Positions 7,126-14,770 of a stretch of DNA of 34,374 nucleotides are shown here, in pieces (position 1 is the stretch's first letter; the number at the start of each line of letters is the position of its first letter). This stretch comes from an uncultured Ruminococcus sp. (GTDB lineage: Bacteria > Bacillota > Clostridia > Oscillospirales > Acutalibacteraceae), in contig CACYSI010000012.1 of the NCBI GenBank assembly GCA_902776975.1, positions 1-34,374 of the forward strand, read 5' to 3'. A program made the position numbers and the translations under genes. Below the pieces are notes generated by a model. It had not been told where the DNA came from, did not search any database, and saw only the letters and a list, made by a program, of their open reading frames with translations.

Positions 7126-9640
7126 TAAAGCCAACGGCTTTATACCCCGCCTCGTTGATAGCCGCCATGACGGCGTCTGAGTCGAGGGGCTGAGCAGACA
7201 TGATGACAGTCTCGCCCTTTTCGTGAGAGGACTCTACGCTCTCTACGTCAAACGCCTTTTTTACCGCTTCGTTAACGTGCTTCTCGCACATGGGGCACAT
7301 CATGCCCTCTACCTTGACTGTTGTCTTGATCATCTTGGGTTCTCCTTTATCAACATTTATTTGAGCGGCAGGCAAATCCACTGCCGCTGTTTTACTTTTG
7401 GTACGCTTATGAGGGTCAAAGAGGTTAAGCCTGAGGGCGTTGGTGACTACGCAGAAGGAGCTCAGGCTCATAGCCGCCGCGCCGAACATCGGGCTGAGGC
7501 TGACGCCGAGTATCGGTATCCACAGACCCGCCGCGAGCGGTATTCCTATCACGTTGTATATGAACGCCCAGAACAGGTTTTGGCGGATATTGCGAAGGGT
7601 CTGACGCGAGAGTCTGACCGCAGCCGCCGCTTCTTTAAGGCTCGAGCCCACCAGCACTATATCGGCTGACTCTATGGCTATATCCGAGCCTGAGCCTATG
7701 GCTATGCCTGTATCAGCCGAGGTCAGAGCGGGAGCGTCATTGATGCCGTCGCCCACCATGGCGGTCTTGCCGTGATTCTTGAGCTGAGCTACGATATCGC
7801 TCTTGCCCGTAGGCAGTACGCCCGCGTAAACCCGATCCAAGCCAACCTTATCGCCTATCGCGCGAGCCGTGCGCTCGTTGTCGCCCGTTATCATCACGGC
7901 GCGGATGCCAAGCTCCGACAGCTCTTCTACAGCCTCTCGGCTGTCGTCCTTGACGGTATCGGCAGCGGCGATAACGCCGAGCAGTCTGCCGCCTCTGACA
8001 AACAGCATCGGGGTCTTGCCCTCGGACGAGAGCTTTTCGAGCGTGGCACTCGTATCCGCGTCTACCTCGGTCTTACCCGAGATAAAGCGGTATGAGCCTG
8101 CATAGATATCCTCGCCGCCTATGACGCCGCTCAAGCCGCTGCCCGAGAGATTTTTGAAGCTAAGGCACTCGTCATACGCTATACCGTCGCTCTGAGCGCG
8201 CGCTGTCACGGCGTCGGCGAGAGGATGTGAGCTTAGCCGCTCTATACTGTATGCGGCTGTGAGAAGCTCGCTCTCGCTGATACCCTCAGCGGGCATGATA
8301 TCGGTCACCACGGGCTTGCCCTCTGTGACGGTACCCGTCTTATCGAGAGCTATGATCTGAGTCTTGCCGGCGTTCTCGAGAGCCTCGGCGTTGCGGAAGA
8401 GTATGCCCGCCTTAGCCGCTACGCCGTTGCCGACCATGATCGACACGGGGGTAGCGAGTCCGAGCGCGCACGGACAGCTGATGACAAGTACCGATATGCC
8501 CCTCTCGAGAGCATAAGCGAACTCAGCGCCCGTCAGCAGCCAGATGATGAAAGTCACCAGAGCTATGCCGATGACAGCGGGCACGAATATGCCCGAGACC
8601 TTGTCGGCTATGCGGGCTATGGGAGCCTTGGTGGATGAAGCCTCATACACCGTGCGGATGATCTGACTGAGGGTGGTGTCCTCCCCTACCCTGTCGGCGC
8701 GGCAGCGGATAAAGCCGCTTATGTTCATCGTAGCCGAATATATCTTGCTGTCGGCGGACTTTTCGACAGGCATGCTCTCGCCCGTGAGCATGCTCTCGTC
8801 CACCGAGCTCTCGCCCTCGATGACGGTGCCGTCCACGGGAGCGCTCATGCCGGGACGCAGGACGAAGATATCGCCTATGCTCACCTCGTCTATGGGTATC
8901 TCCTGTTCGGTACCGCCGCGCTCAACCACAGCCGTCTTGGGGCTGAGGTCCATAAGCGAGCGCAGAGCGTCGGTGGTCTTGCCCTTGCTGTGAGCCTCCA
9001 GTATCTTGCCGAGCGTGATGAGCACGAGTATCATCGCCGCCGACTCATAGTACAGTCCGTGCAGAGTCCTCATCGCCTCTTCGCCCTGAGTCAAAGGGTC
9101 GGCGAGCGCAAAGGTGAGGTATACGCTCCACACAAAGCTCGCCGCCGAGCCGAGAGATACCAGAGTATCCATGTTTGGAGCGCGGTGTATCAGCCCCTTG
9201 AAGCCGCTGATGAAGAACCGCTTGTTGATGATCATTATCACGGCGCTGAGTATCATCTGAGCCAGAGCGATCTTCATGGGACTGTTCAAAAACGGCGGCA
9301 GCGGAAAGCCCCACATCATGTGCCCCATGGATATATACATCAGCATCAGCAGCAGCACGAGAGAGGTCACGAACCGCTGTACGAGCGGCTTGACCTCATC
9401 GGGCTTGTCTATCTTTATCTTAGGTTTGGATGTATTTGCGGCTGTCTGAGCCTTAGCGGTATAGCCCGCCTTTTCGACAGCTCTGATTATCGTATCGGGA
9501 GCGGCGCTGCCCTCAACGGTCATGGAGTTAGTCAGCAGGCTGACGCTGCATGATGTCACTCCCTCGAGCGAGCCGACAGCCTTCTCTACCCTCGCGGAGC
9601 AGGCGGCGCAGCTCATACCTCCCACATCATATCGTTCCAT
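7118..9640 (-). CDS. copA: Copper-translocating P1B-type ATPase with C-terminal CopZ-like domain
   Basis: Exports Cu(I) across the membrane using ATP. In order there is an N-terminal metal-binding HMA domain (GMSCAAC, Cys11/Cys14), membrane helices from about residue 85, the actuator motif TGES, the transmembrane metal site SCPCALGLATP, the phosphorylation motif DKTGTVTEGKP, SSHPLADA, and the hinge GDGINDAPALTSAD. After the last helices, a linker of about 28 residues leads to a second HMA domain starting at Met770 with GMMCPMC. The usual CopA ends before this point, and a free CopZ chaperone is normally a separate gene, so this is a CopA-CopZ fusion. An excellent ribosome binding site sits just before Met770. 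The stop codon lies within a repeat array. No CsoR or CopY gene is in the window. Confidence 0.93.
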   Translation of the reverse strand: MERYDVGGMSCAACSARVEKAVGSLEGVTSCSVSLLTNSMTVEGSAAPDTIIRAVEKAGYTAKAQTAANTSKPKIKIDKPDEVKPLVQRFVTSLVLLLMLMYISMGHMMWGFPLPPFLNSPMKIALAQMILSAVIMIINKRFFISGFKGLIHRAPNMDTLVSLGSAASFVWSVYLTFALADPLTQGEEAMRTLHGLYYESAAMILVLITLGKILEAHSKGKTTDALRSLMDLSPKTAVVERGGTEQEIPIDEVSIGDIFVLRPGMSAPVDGTVIEGESSVDESMLTGESMPVEKSADSKIYSATMNISGFIRCRADRVGEDTTLSQIIRTVYEASSTKAPIARIADKVSGIFVPAVIGIALVTFIIWLLTGAEFAYALERGISVLVISCPCALGLATPVSIMVGNGVAAKAGILFRNAEALENAGKTQIIALDKTGTVTEGKPVVTDIMPAEGISESELLTAAYSIERLSSHPLADAVTARAQSDGIAYDECLSFKNLSGSGLSGVIGGEDIYAGSYRFISGKTEVDADTSATLEKLSSEGKTPMLFVRGGRLLGVIAAADTVKDDSREAVEELSELGIRAVMITGDNERTARAIGDKVGLDRVYAGVLPTGKSDIVAQLKNHGKTAMVGDGINDAPALTSADTGIAIGSGSDIAIESADIVLVGSSLKEAAAAVRLSRQTLRNIRQNLFWAFIYNVIGIPLAAGLWIPILGVSLSPMFGAAAMSLSSFCVVTNALRLNLFDPHKRTKSKTAAVDLPAAQINVDKGEPKMIKTTVKVEGMMCPMCEKHVNEAVKKAFDVESVESSHEKGETVIMSAQPLDSDAVMAAINEAGYKAVGFSE
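7331..7348 (-). promoter_or_regulatory. Internal ribosome binding site and in-frame ATG for a free CopZ-like protein
   Basis: Inside copA, the minus strand reads AAAGGAG, eight bases, then ATG at 7333, in frame. The product would be 71 residues (MIKTTVKVEGMMCPMC...), exactly the size and domain boundaries of a CopZ chaperone. The spacing is as good as that of any true start in the window. Confidence 0.6.
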
Positions 9641-9689
9641 ATATTATCCTTATAATATCCTTTCGGTTTGCAATATCTAACTATAGTCT

Positions 9690-9718
9690 ACAATACTCTA
9701 ACGCGGATTATTTGTCAA
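9690..9718 (-). promoter_or_regulatory. Promoter of copA
   Basis: TTGACA (9718-9713) and TATTGT (9695-9690) on the minus strand are 17 bases apart, about 50 bases upstream of the copA ATG. A weak inverted arrangement around the -10 (TAGAGT...AGACTA) might be a repressor site, but it does not match a CopY or CsoR consensus. Confidence 0.65.
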
Positions 9719-9759
9719 GCAAAAGAATTATTTTAAAGTTGCGTAAAGAAATTTTAAAA

Positions 9760-9779
9760 GTTGCATAAAAGTATGCAAC
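9760..9779. promoter_or_regulatory. Short perfect inverted repeat upstream of the DUF6291 gene
   Basis: GTTGCATA (9760-9767) and TATGCAAC (9772-9779) with an AAAG loop, preceded by a related GTTGCGTAAA word at about 9739. It lies between the copA promoter and the DUF6291 start, where an operator would be expected. Its role is unknown. Confidence 0.4.
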
Positions 9780-9822
9780 CGACGGCTTTTAATGCGGCAT
9801 TGGTGAAGGAGTTGATATACAT

Positions 9823-10131
9823 ATGACTAAACCGGCAGGATTTTTCACCTACTTTCACCACAGCGCGCTGATAAACCACCTCACCGACGAGCAGGCGGGC
9901 AGGCTCTTCAAGGCTCTGCTGATATACGGTGACGAAGGCGAGATAGCCGACCTCGACGACGATCAGGCGTGTACTCTCGCTTTCATCATCATGAAGGGCG
10001 AGATAGACCGTAACTTTGAGCGCTACGCCGAGACGTGCGAAAAGCGCAGAGAAGCAGGCAAAAAGGGCGGACGCCCCCGAAAAAGCAAGGAAAATGAAGA
10101 AACTGAAATCTATGACGGAGCAGACCTCTGA
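9823..10131 (+). CDS. DUF6291-like small phage-type protein
   Basis: A 102-residue protein of unknown function. The N-terminal half (AGFFTYFHHSALINHLTDEQAGRLFKALLIYGDEG) matches the pattern I know from DUF6291 proteins, which are common in Clostridia prophages near replication genes. The middle is acidic (IADLDDDQACTLAFIIMKGEIDRNFERY) and the end is basic, with the AGKKGGRPRK motif also seen in such proteins. The start follows GGAG at good spacing. No other phage gene is adjacent. Downstream, the DNA becomes a purine-only tract that in one frame reads EKDKDKEKE, like the charged tails of longer family members, so this may be a truncated phage relic. The family call is from memory and moderate. 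Confidence 0.65.
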   Translation: MTKPAGFFTYFHHSALINHLTDEQAGRLFKALLIYGDEGEIADLDDDQACTLAFIIMKGEIDRNFERYAETCEKRREAGKKGGRPRKSKENEETEIYDGADL

Positions 10132-10139
10132 TCAACATA

Positions 10140-10240
10140 TAAAACCAAATGGTTTTTTAAAAAAGCAAAAAAACCTAAGAAAAAGATAAAGATAAAGAAA
10201 AAGAATAAAAGAAAAAGATAAAGTGAAAGGAAATGTCAAA
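10140..10240 (+). other. Purine-rich low-complexity tract, possible decayed tail of the phage gene
   Basis: After the DUF6291 stop, about 80 bases of the plus strand (about 10153-10235) are almost entirely A and G, built from AAAGATAAAG/AAAAAGAAT units. One frame reads EKDKDKEKE between stops. No open frame links it to the upstream gene. The region to 10300 shows no gene. Confidence 0.5.
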
Positions 10241-10318
10241 CACCGCTTACGCGGCTTGCTTTTCATCTCATTCCATTTCATTTCTATTATGTGATAGCTT
10301 TTAAGATCCCTCGACAAG

Positions 10319-10395
10319 CTCGGGATGACAAGGCTGCTGTTCGGGATGACAAGGCTGCTGCTCGGGATGACAAGGCTGCTGTTCGGGATGACGAC
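10319..10395 (+). repeat. 21-bp tandem repeat
   Basis: The unit CGGGATGACAAGGCTGCTGT plus one base starts at 10321, 10342 and 10363, with a partial copy at 10384. Units differ only at the last bases. The period is a multiple of three (it would read RDDKAAV), but the frame has no ribosome binding site or recognisable product. Confidence 0.85.
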
Positions 10396-10409
10396 GTTTT
10401 CAGCAGCAT

Positions 10410-10678
10410 TGAGCCTTCCCCTTGTAGGTTGTGTGTCGCTAAGCGACAGAGGGAAGCCTTCCCCTTGAGGGGAAGGTGGCTCGGCTGTGCCGAGTCGGAT
10501 GAGGTGTAAACGCTTCTGTCAGTACCCTAACTCGGAGACAGACGAACGTTACCAACCAATTATTTAAGGTGTGAGCCTCACTGAGTTATTGATGTAACAT
10601 AGAGGTTGTCCCCTCATCCGCTTCACGCGACACTTCGTGTCCGTTCAGCACCTTCCCCCCCGAGGGGAAGGCTCGTGA
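10410..10678. repeat. GATGAGG-type structured intergenic element
   Basis: The left part holds AGCCTTCCCCTTGAGGGGAAGG followed by GTGGCTCGGC and CGGATGAGG (about 10459-10504). The right part is the inverted form, CCTCATCCG...CACCTTCCCC...GGGGAAGGCT (about 10614-10673). The same two ends recur at about 16355-16512, so this is a repeat family. Together with the tracts before and after, it fills the gene-free stretch 10132-10813. Confidence 0.75.
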
Positions 10679-10756
10679 ACGCCCTGCGAAGCCTTCAGCC
10701 GACTTTACCTCAAGTAACCGGCGATTTGACCGGCGCAACTATGAGTATTTGCTTAA

Positions 10757-10791
10757 GCAAAAGGAGAGCTGACAGACGTCATACTCTCCTT
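10757..10791 (-). terminator. Terminator of the nucleoside transporter operon
   Basis: On the minus strand AAGGAGAG (10791-10784) pairs with CTCTCCTT (10768-10761), followed by TTTTGCTT. It lies about 25 bases after the stop of the last permease gene. Confidence 0.75.
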
Positions 10792-10813
10792 GTATATATA
10801 GTGTTTTATACGG

Positions 10814-11818
10814 CTACCTGTCTTCTCTGAAGTACGGCAGCCCCAGCGCTTCGGGAGGCTGGTTCTCGCGCTTCTTGCGCATACTGTTGATGATGAGCAC
10901 CAGCACGGTGACCACATAGGGAGCCATCTTGATGAGCTCCTGTGTGCTCATGTTCACGGGGATAGCCGGGAAGAACTGGTTGAGGTAGTTGTGTACGATG
11001 TACAGACCGCCGAAGAGGATAGAGCCGATGATAGCGAAGTTCGGCTTCCAGACGGTGAAGATGACCAGAGCGATAGCGAGCCAGCCGCGATCGCCGAAGC
11101 CGTCGTTCGACCATACGCCGCTTACATAGTCCATGACGTAGTACAGTCCGCCCATACCTGCGATCATACTGCCGATGCAGGTAGCGAGATACTTGTACTT
11201 GGTAACGCTGATACCGCCCGCGTCGGCGGTAGCGGGGTTCTCGCCCACAGCCCGCAGATTAAGACCGGTACGAGTCTTTTTGAGGAACAGCGAGGTGACA
11301 ATCGCTATGACTACGGCAAGATAAGCGAGGAAGCCGTAGGACAGGAAGATCTCGCCGAACCAGCCGAGGTTATCGGCGAACGGCAGTGACGCCGAAAAGA
11401 ACTTAGAGGTAGTTGACAGAGTGATCGAGGGCACGTCGGCGCCGACGATCTTGATCAGAGAGCCGCCGAAGAAGTTGCCGAGTCCCACGCCGAAGGTGGT
11501 TATGGCAAGACCGGTGACGTTCTGGTTAGCTCTGAGGGTGGTGGTGAGGAAAGAGTAGATCAGACCCATCAGCAGCGAGCCGAGCAGACAGCACACAAGG
11601 GGTATCATAATAGCCAAAAAGCCGTTAGCCTGACTCTTGTCGGCGAGGGAGTTCTCATACAGGAACGCGCCGATAACGCCCGAGATACCGCCTACATACA
11701 TCACGCCGGGGATACCGAGGTTGAGGTTGCCGCTCTTCTCGGTGACTATCTCGCCCGTAGCGCCGAAGAGCAGAGGCACGCCCTGCATGACGGCTCTGTG
11801 GATAAAAGCAGCGATCAT
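10814..11818 (-). CDS. Nucleoside-type ABC transporter permease (second permease, NupQ/BmpF-like)
   Basis: A 334-residue polytopic membrane protein of the BPD_transp_2 family, the second permease of BMP-type nucleoside importers. The N-terminus carries GATGEIVTEKSGNLNLGIPGVMYVGG, the family hallmark. Typical cytoplasmic-loop sequence GLNLRAVGENPATADAGGISVTKYKY is the likely contact to the ATPase. About nine to ten hydrophobic segments can be seen. Its ATG overlaps the stop of the upstream permease by four bases (ATGA), so translation is coupled. It is the last gene of the operon and is followed by a terminator. By family it would take up nucleosides or purine bases; the exact ligand cannot be read from the permease. 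Confidence 0.9.
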   Translation of the reverse strand: MIAAFIHRAVMQGVPLLFGATGEIVTEKSGNLNLGIPGVMYVGGISGVIGAFLYENSLADKSQANGFLAIMIPLVCCLLGSLLMGLIYSFLTTTLRANQNVTGLAITTFGVGLGNFFGGSLIKIVGADVPSITLSTTSKFFSASLPFADNLGWFGEIFLSYGFLAYLAVVIAIVTSLFLKKTRTGLNLRAVGENPATADAGGISVTKYKYLATCIGSMIAGMGGLYYVMDYVSGVWSNDGFGDRGWLAIALVIFTVWKPNFAIIGSILFGGLYIVHNYLNQFFPAIPVNMSTQELIKMAPYVVTVLVLIINSMRKKRENQPPEALGLPYFREDR

Positions 11819-12936
11819 TTAGCCTCGACCTCCTTTGCGCGGAATTTGATACTGTAGTTGATGAAGAACTCGGAGCCGATGATGAAGAAGATGATGATAC
11901 CGGTGATGATATCCGAGAACGAGTTGTTGAGTCCGAATACGGTGGATATCTCCTGAGCGCCCTTCTGCATGAACACGATCAGCAGAGAGGTCAGTACCAT
12001 GAACAGCGGGTTGAACTTGGCGAGCCAAGATACCATGATAGCCGTAAAGCCTCTGCCGCCCGCGGTGTTGGGGGTGATGGTATGGTCGGTGCCCGATACC
12101 AGAAGCATACCGGCTACGCCGCACAGAGCGCCCGATATAATCATGGTGCGGATGATGACCTTCTTGACGTTGATGCCGGCGTACTTAGCGGTGTTCTCGC
12201 TCTCGCCGACTACTGATATCTCATAGCCCTGCTTACTGTACTTGAGGTAGAAGTACATCAGTACCGTGAGCGCGCCGACTATGATGACGTTGAGCATATA
12301 GCCGTACTTATCTATCGAGGGGGGCAGCTCCAGCCAGCCCGCGTGGGTATCTACGTTGATGGTGTTGATGACGTTGTTGCCCTTGTTGGACGACCAGATA
12401 TAGGTGAAGTAGCTGACGATCTGGATAGCGATGTAGTTCATCATCAGGGTGAAGAGCGTCTCGTTAGTGTTCCAGAAAGCCTTGAAGATAGCGGGGATGA
12501 GACCCCAGACAGCTCCGCAGATGATGCTGACCACGATGACCAGCACCAGCACGAGGGGAGCGGGCAGGGTCTTGCCGAACAGGATCATGCAGGCTGTCGC
12601 TCCCAGTCCGCCCATGAGCACCTGACCCTCAGCGCCTATGTTCCAAAAGCGCATCTTGAAGGCGGGAGTCACGGCGAGAGCGATACACAGCAGCATAGCC
12701 ACGCCCTGCAGCAGAGCCCATATACGTCTGGGCGAGCCTACGGCGCCCTTCACCATGGTACCGTATATCTGTATCGGGTTGTCGCCCGTCAAAAGTATGA
12801 TTATGACCGCGCATATGATCAGCGAGGCTACTACCGCGCCGATACGGATCAGCCATGACTTCCACATGGGCAGATCGGTTCGCTTGACTATATGAAACAG
12901 CGGTTCTTTGCCTGTCTCTTTGGTATTTGCAGCCAT
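11815..12936 (-). CDS. Nucleoside-type ABC transporter permease (first permease, NupP/BmpE-like)
   Basis: A 373-residue integral membrane protein pairing with the downstream permease to form the channel of a BMP-type importer. Visible signatures are AFKMRFWNIGAEGQVLMGGLGA, the hallmark of this permease type, and a coupling-loop-like segment YEISVVGESENTAKYAGINVKK. Multiple hydrophobic stretches start at about residue 28. The N-terminus (KETGKEPLFHIVKRTDLPMW) is cytoplasmic and polar. Its start codon shares a base with the ATPase gene stop codon (TGATG), and its end overlaps the next gene, so ATPase, first permease and second permease form one tightly coupled unit. Confidence 0.9.
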   Translation of the reverse strand: MAANTKETGKEPLFHIVKRTDLPMWKSWLIRIGAVVASLIICAVIIILLTGDNPIQIYGTMVKGAVGSPRRIWALLQGVAMLLCIALAVTPAFKMRFWNIGAEGQVLMGGLGATACMILFGKTLPAPLVLVLVIVVSIICGAVWGLIPAIFKAFWNTNETLFTLMMNYIAIQIVSYFTYIWSSNKGNNVINTINVDTHAGWLELPPSIDKYGYMLNVIIVGALTVLMYFYLKYSKQGYEISVVGESENTAKYAGINVKKVIIRTMIISGALCGVAGMLLVSGTDHTITPNTAGGRGFTAIMVSWLAKFNPLFMVLTSLLIVFMQKGAQEISTVFGLNNSFSDIITGIIIFFIIGSEFFINYSIKFRAKEVEAK

Positions 12937-14480
12937 CAGGCGGTAGCCTCCTTTCCTTTGAGATGGGTCATCAGCTCGCCGACCTCTTCTTTAGTGGCGG
13001 TGCGTCCGTCCACAATGCCGTTGAGCTTGCCGTCGCAGAGCACGGCGATACGGTCGCACAGCGCGAGCAGTACGTCCAGATCCTCGCCGACATAGATGAC
13101 GGCGGTGCCCTTCTTCTTCTCTTCATTGAGCAGATGATATATGGTGTAGGATGTGTTGATATCCAGACCTCTGACAGCGTAAGCCGCCATCAGAACGGTC
13201 GGATCGGAGGCTATCTCTCTGCCTACGAGTACCTTCTGCACGTTACCGCCCGAGAGTCTGCGGACGGGCGTCTGGATGCCCGGGGTGACTACCTCGAGCT
13301 CCTCCTTGACCTTGAGAGCCAGCTCACGCGGAGCCTTGCGGTCGGTGAACATGCTGCGTCCCTTTTTATACGAGCGCAGCATCATGTTGTCAGCCATACC
13401 CATGGCTCCGACCAGACCCATGCCCAGTCTGTCCTCGGGTACGAACGACAGCGCCACGCCTAACTTCTTGATCTGAGTCACGGACTTGCCTATGAGCTCC
13501 TCACGCTTGCCCGTATCGGGGTTTATATACTGAATCGAAGCCCCCGCCTCGGCAGCCTGCAGACCCGCTATAGCCTCAAGCAGCTGCTTCTGACCCGAGC
13601 CGGATATGCCCGCTATGCCCAGTATCTCGCCGCCGTACGCCTCGAGGCTGACGTCATCGAGAGCCGTCACGCCGTACTTATCGAGGCAGGTGAGGTGATC
13701 TACGGTCAGCCTGAGCTGCTTGTCCTCTACCTCGGGACGCTCTATATCGAGCTCTACCTTCTGACCTACCATCATCTCGGTCAGCGACTGTACCGTAGCC
13801 TCGGAGGTAAGCACATCGCCTATATACTCGCCCTTGCGCAGTATGGCTACGCGGTCGGATATGGCGAGCACCTCGTTGAGCTTATGGGTGATGATGATGA
13901 TAGACTTGCCGTCCGCCTTCATGTTGCGGAGCACGGCAAAGAGCTTGTCCGTCTCCTGAGGAGTCAGAACAGCGGTAGGCTCGTCGAGTATCAGGATGTT
14001 GGCGCCTCTGTACAGAGTCTTGACTATCTCGAGCGTCTGCTTCTGAGATACGGTCATGTTGTAGACCTTTTGCTTAGGATCTATATCAAAGCCGTAGCGG
14101 TCGCAGATCTCGGTGATCGCCTTGGTCAGATCCTTGTAACTGCCGGTGGTCTTTTTGTCCATACCGAGAGCCACGTTCTCGGTGGCGGTGAATACGTCTA
14201 CCAGCTTGAAGTGCTGGTGTATCATGCCTATGCCTAAGTCATACGCGTCCTTGGGCGAGGTGATGTGGACCTCGCTGCCGTGGACATATATCTGACCCGA
14301 GTCCTGACGGTATATGCCCGATAGCATATTCATCAGAGTGGTCTTGCCCGAGCCGTTCTCACCCAGCAGAGCCAGTATCTCGCCCTCGTGGATATCCATG
14401 GAGACGTCCTTGTTGGCTACTACCTTGGAGCCGAAAGCCTTGGTGATATGTCTCAGGCTGACAGCAATATTGTTATCCAA
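12936..14480 (-). CDS. Nucleoside ABC transporter ATP-binding protein (double ABC, NupO/BmpD-like)
   Basis: A 514-residue protein with two ABC domains that drives the importer. The first domain has Walker A GENGSGKTT and Walker B ILILDEPTAVLTPQE with a degenerate signature (MTVSQKQTLEI). The second has GISGSGQKQL in place of a standard Walker A, signature RLSGGNVQK, and a degenerate Walker B MAAYAVRGLD. This asymmetry is normal for the sugar/nucleoside class. The reading frame begins at a TTG (14480) with GGGGGG six bases upstream; the next in-frame Met is residue 28, past the conserved N-terminal strand, so TTG is the likely start. A 200-bp repeat separates it from the binding-protein gene. 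Confidence 0.92.
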   Translation of the reverse strand: MDNNIAVSLRHITKAFGSKVVANKDVSMDIHEGEILALLGENGSGKTTLMNMLSGIYRQDSGQIYVHGSEVHITSPKDAYDLGIGMIHQHFKLVDVFTATENVALGMDKKTTGSYKDLTKAITEICDRYGFDIDPKQKVYNMTVSQKQTLEIVKTLYRGANILILDEPTAVLTPQETDKLFAVLRNMKADGKSIIIITHKLNEVLAISDRVAILRKGEYIGDVLTSEATVQSLTEMMVGQKVELDIERPEVEDKQLRLTVDHLTCLDKYGVTALDDVSLEAYGGEILGIAGISGSGQKQLLEAIAGLQAAEAGASIQYINPDTGKREELIGKSVTQIKKLGVALSFVPEDRLGMGLVGAMGMADNMMLRSYKKGRSMFTDRKAPRELALKVKEELEVVTPGIQTPVRRLSGGNVQKVLVGREIASDPTVLMAAYAVRGLDINTSYTIYHLLNEEKKKGTAVIYVGEDLDVLLALCDRIAVLCDGKLNGIVDGRTATKEEVGELMTHLKGKEATA

Positions 14481-14496
14481 TGTTTACCCCCCCTGT

Positions 14497-14708
14497 TGAT
14501 AATTAGGAATTAGGAATTAGGAATTGACGGAAACGTTTAGCCTCCCTTTCCTAAGGGAGGTGCCCCGAAGGGGCGGAGGGTTGATACATATAAACTACTT
14601 ATTGTTCAGCAACCCCCAGTCGCTTCGCGCCAGCCCCCTTAGGAAAGGGGGCCTGTACGTGGAACGGCTGTCCCGGCATCAATTCCTCATTACTAATTCC
14701 TAATTGTG
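14497..14708. repeat. Composite repeat with a complete double-arm palindrome, inside an operon
   Basis: The left array AATTAGGAATTAGGAATT (about 14501-14525) and inverted right array AATTCCTCATTACTAATTCC (to about 14704) bracket a complete palindrome (14540-14652). Its outer stems are CCTCCCTTTCCTAAGGGAGG and CCCCCTTAGGAAAGGGGG, its inner stems CCCCGAAGGGG and TCGCTTCGCG, with an AT-rich centre. It lies between the binding-protein and ATPase genes of one transporter. Confidence 0.88.
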
Positions 14709-14712
14709 ATAT

Positions 14713-14762
14713 AAACTGGTTAAAGGGAAGCCGAGAAATCAGCTTCCCTTTACGTTCAGTTT
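14713..14762 (-). terminator. Hairpin after the binding-protein gene, probable partial terminator
   Basis: AAAGGGAAGC (14722-14731) and GCTTCCCTTT (14742-14751) form a perfect 10-base stem, with outer AAACTG/CAGTTT pairing. It starts nine bases after the lipoprotein stop. The T-run on the minus strand is short, so partial read-through is likely; this would give more binding protein than permease. Confidence 0.6.
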
Positions 14763-14770
14763 AATTCAGA

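Noticed and set aside
10319-10395. CRISPR array
   Set aside because: Units are directly tandem with 21-base period and no spacers between them.
9823-10813. Intact prophage
   Set aside because: No integrase, structural or lysis gene; only one phage-type gene and repeats.
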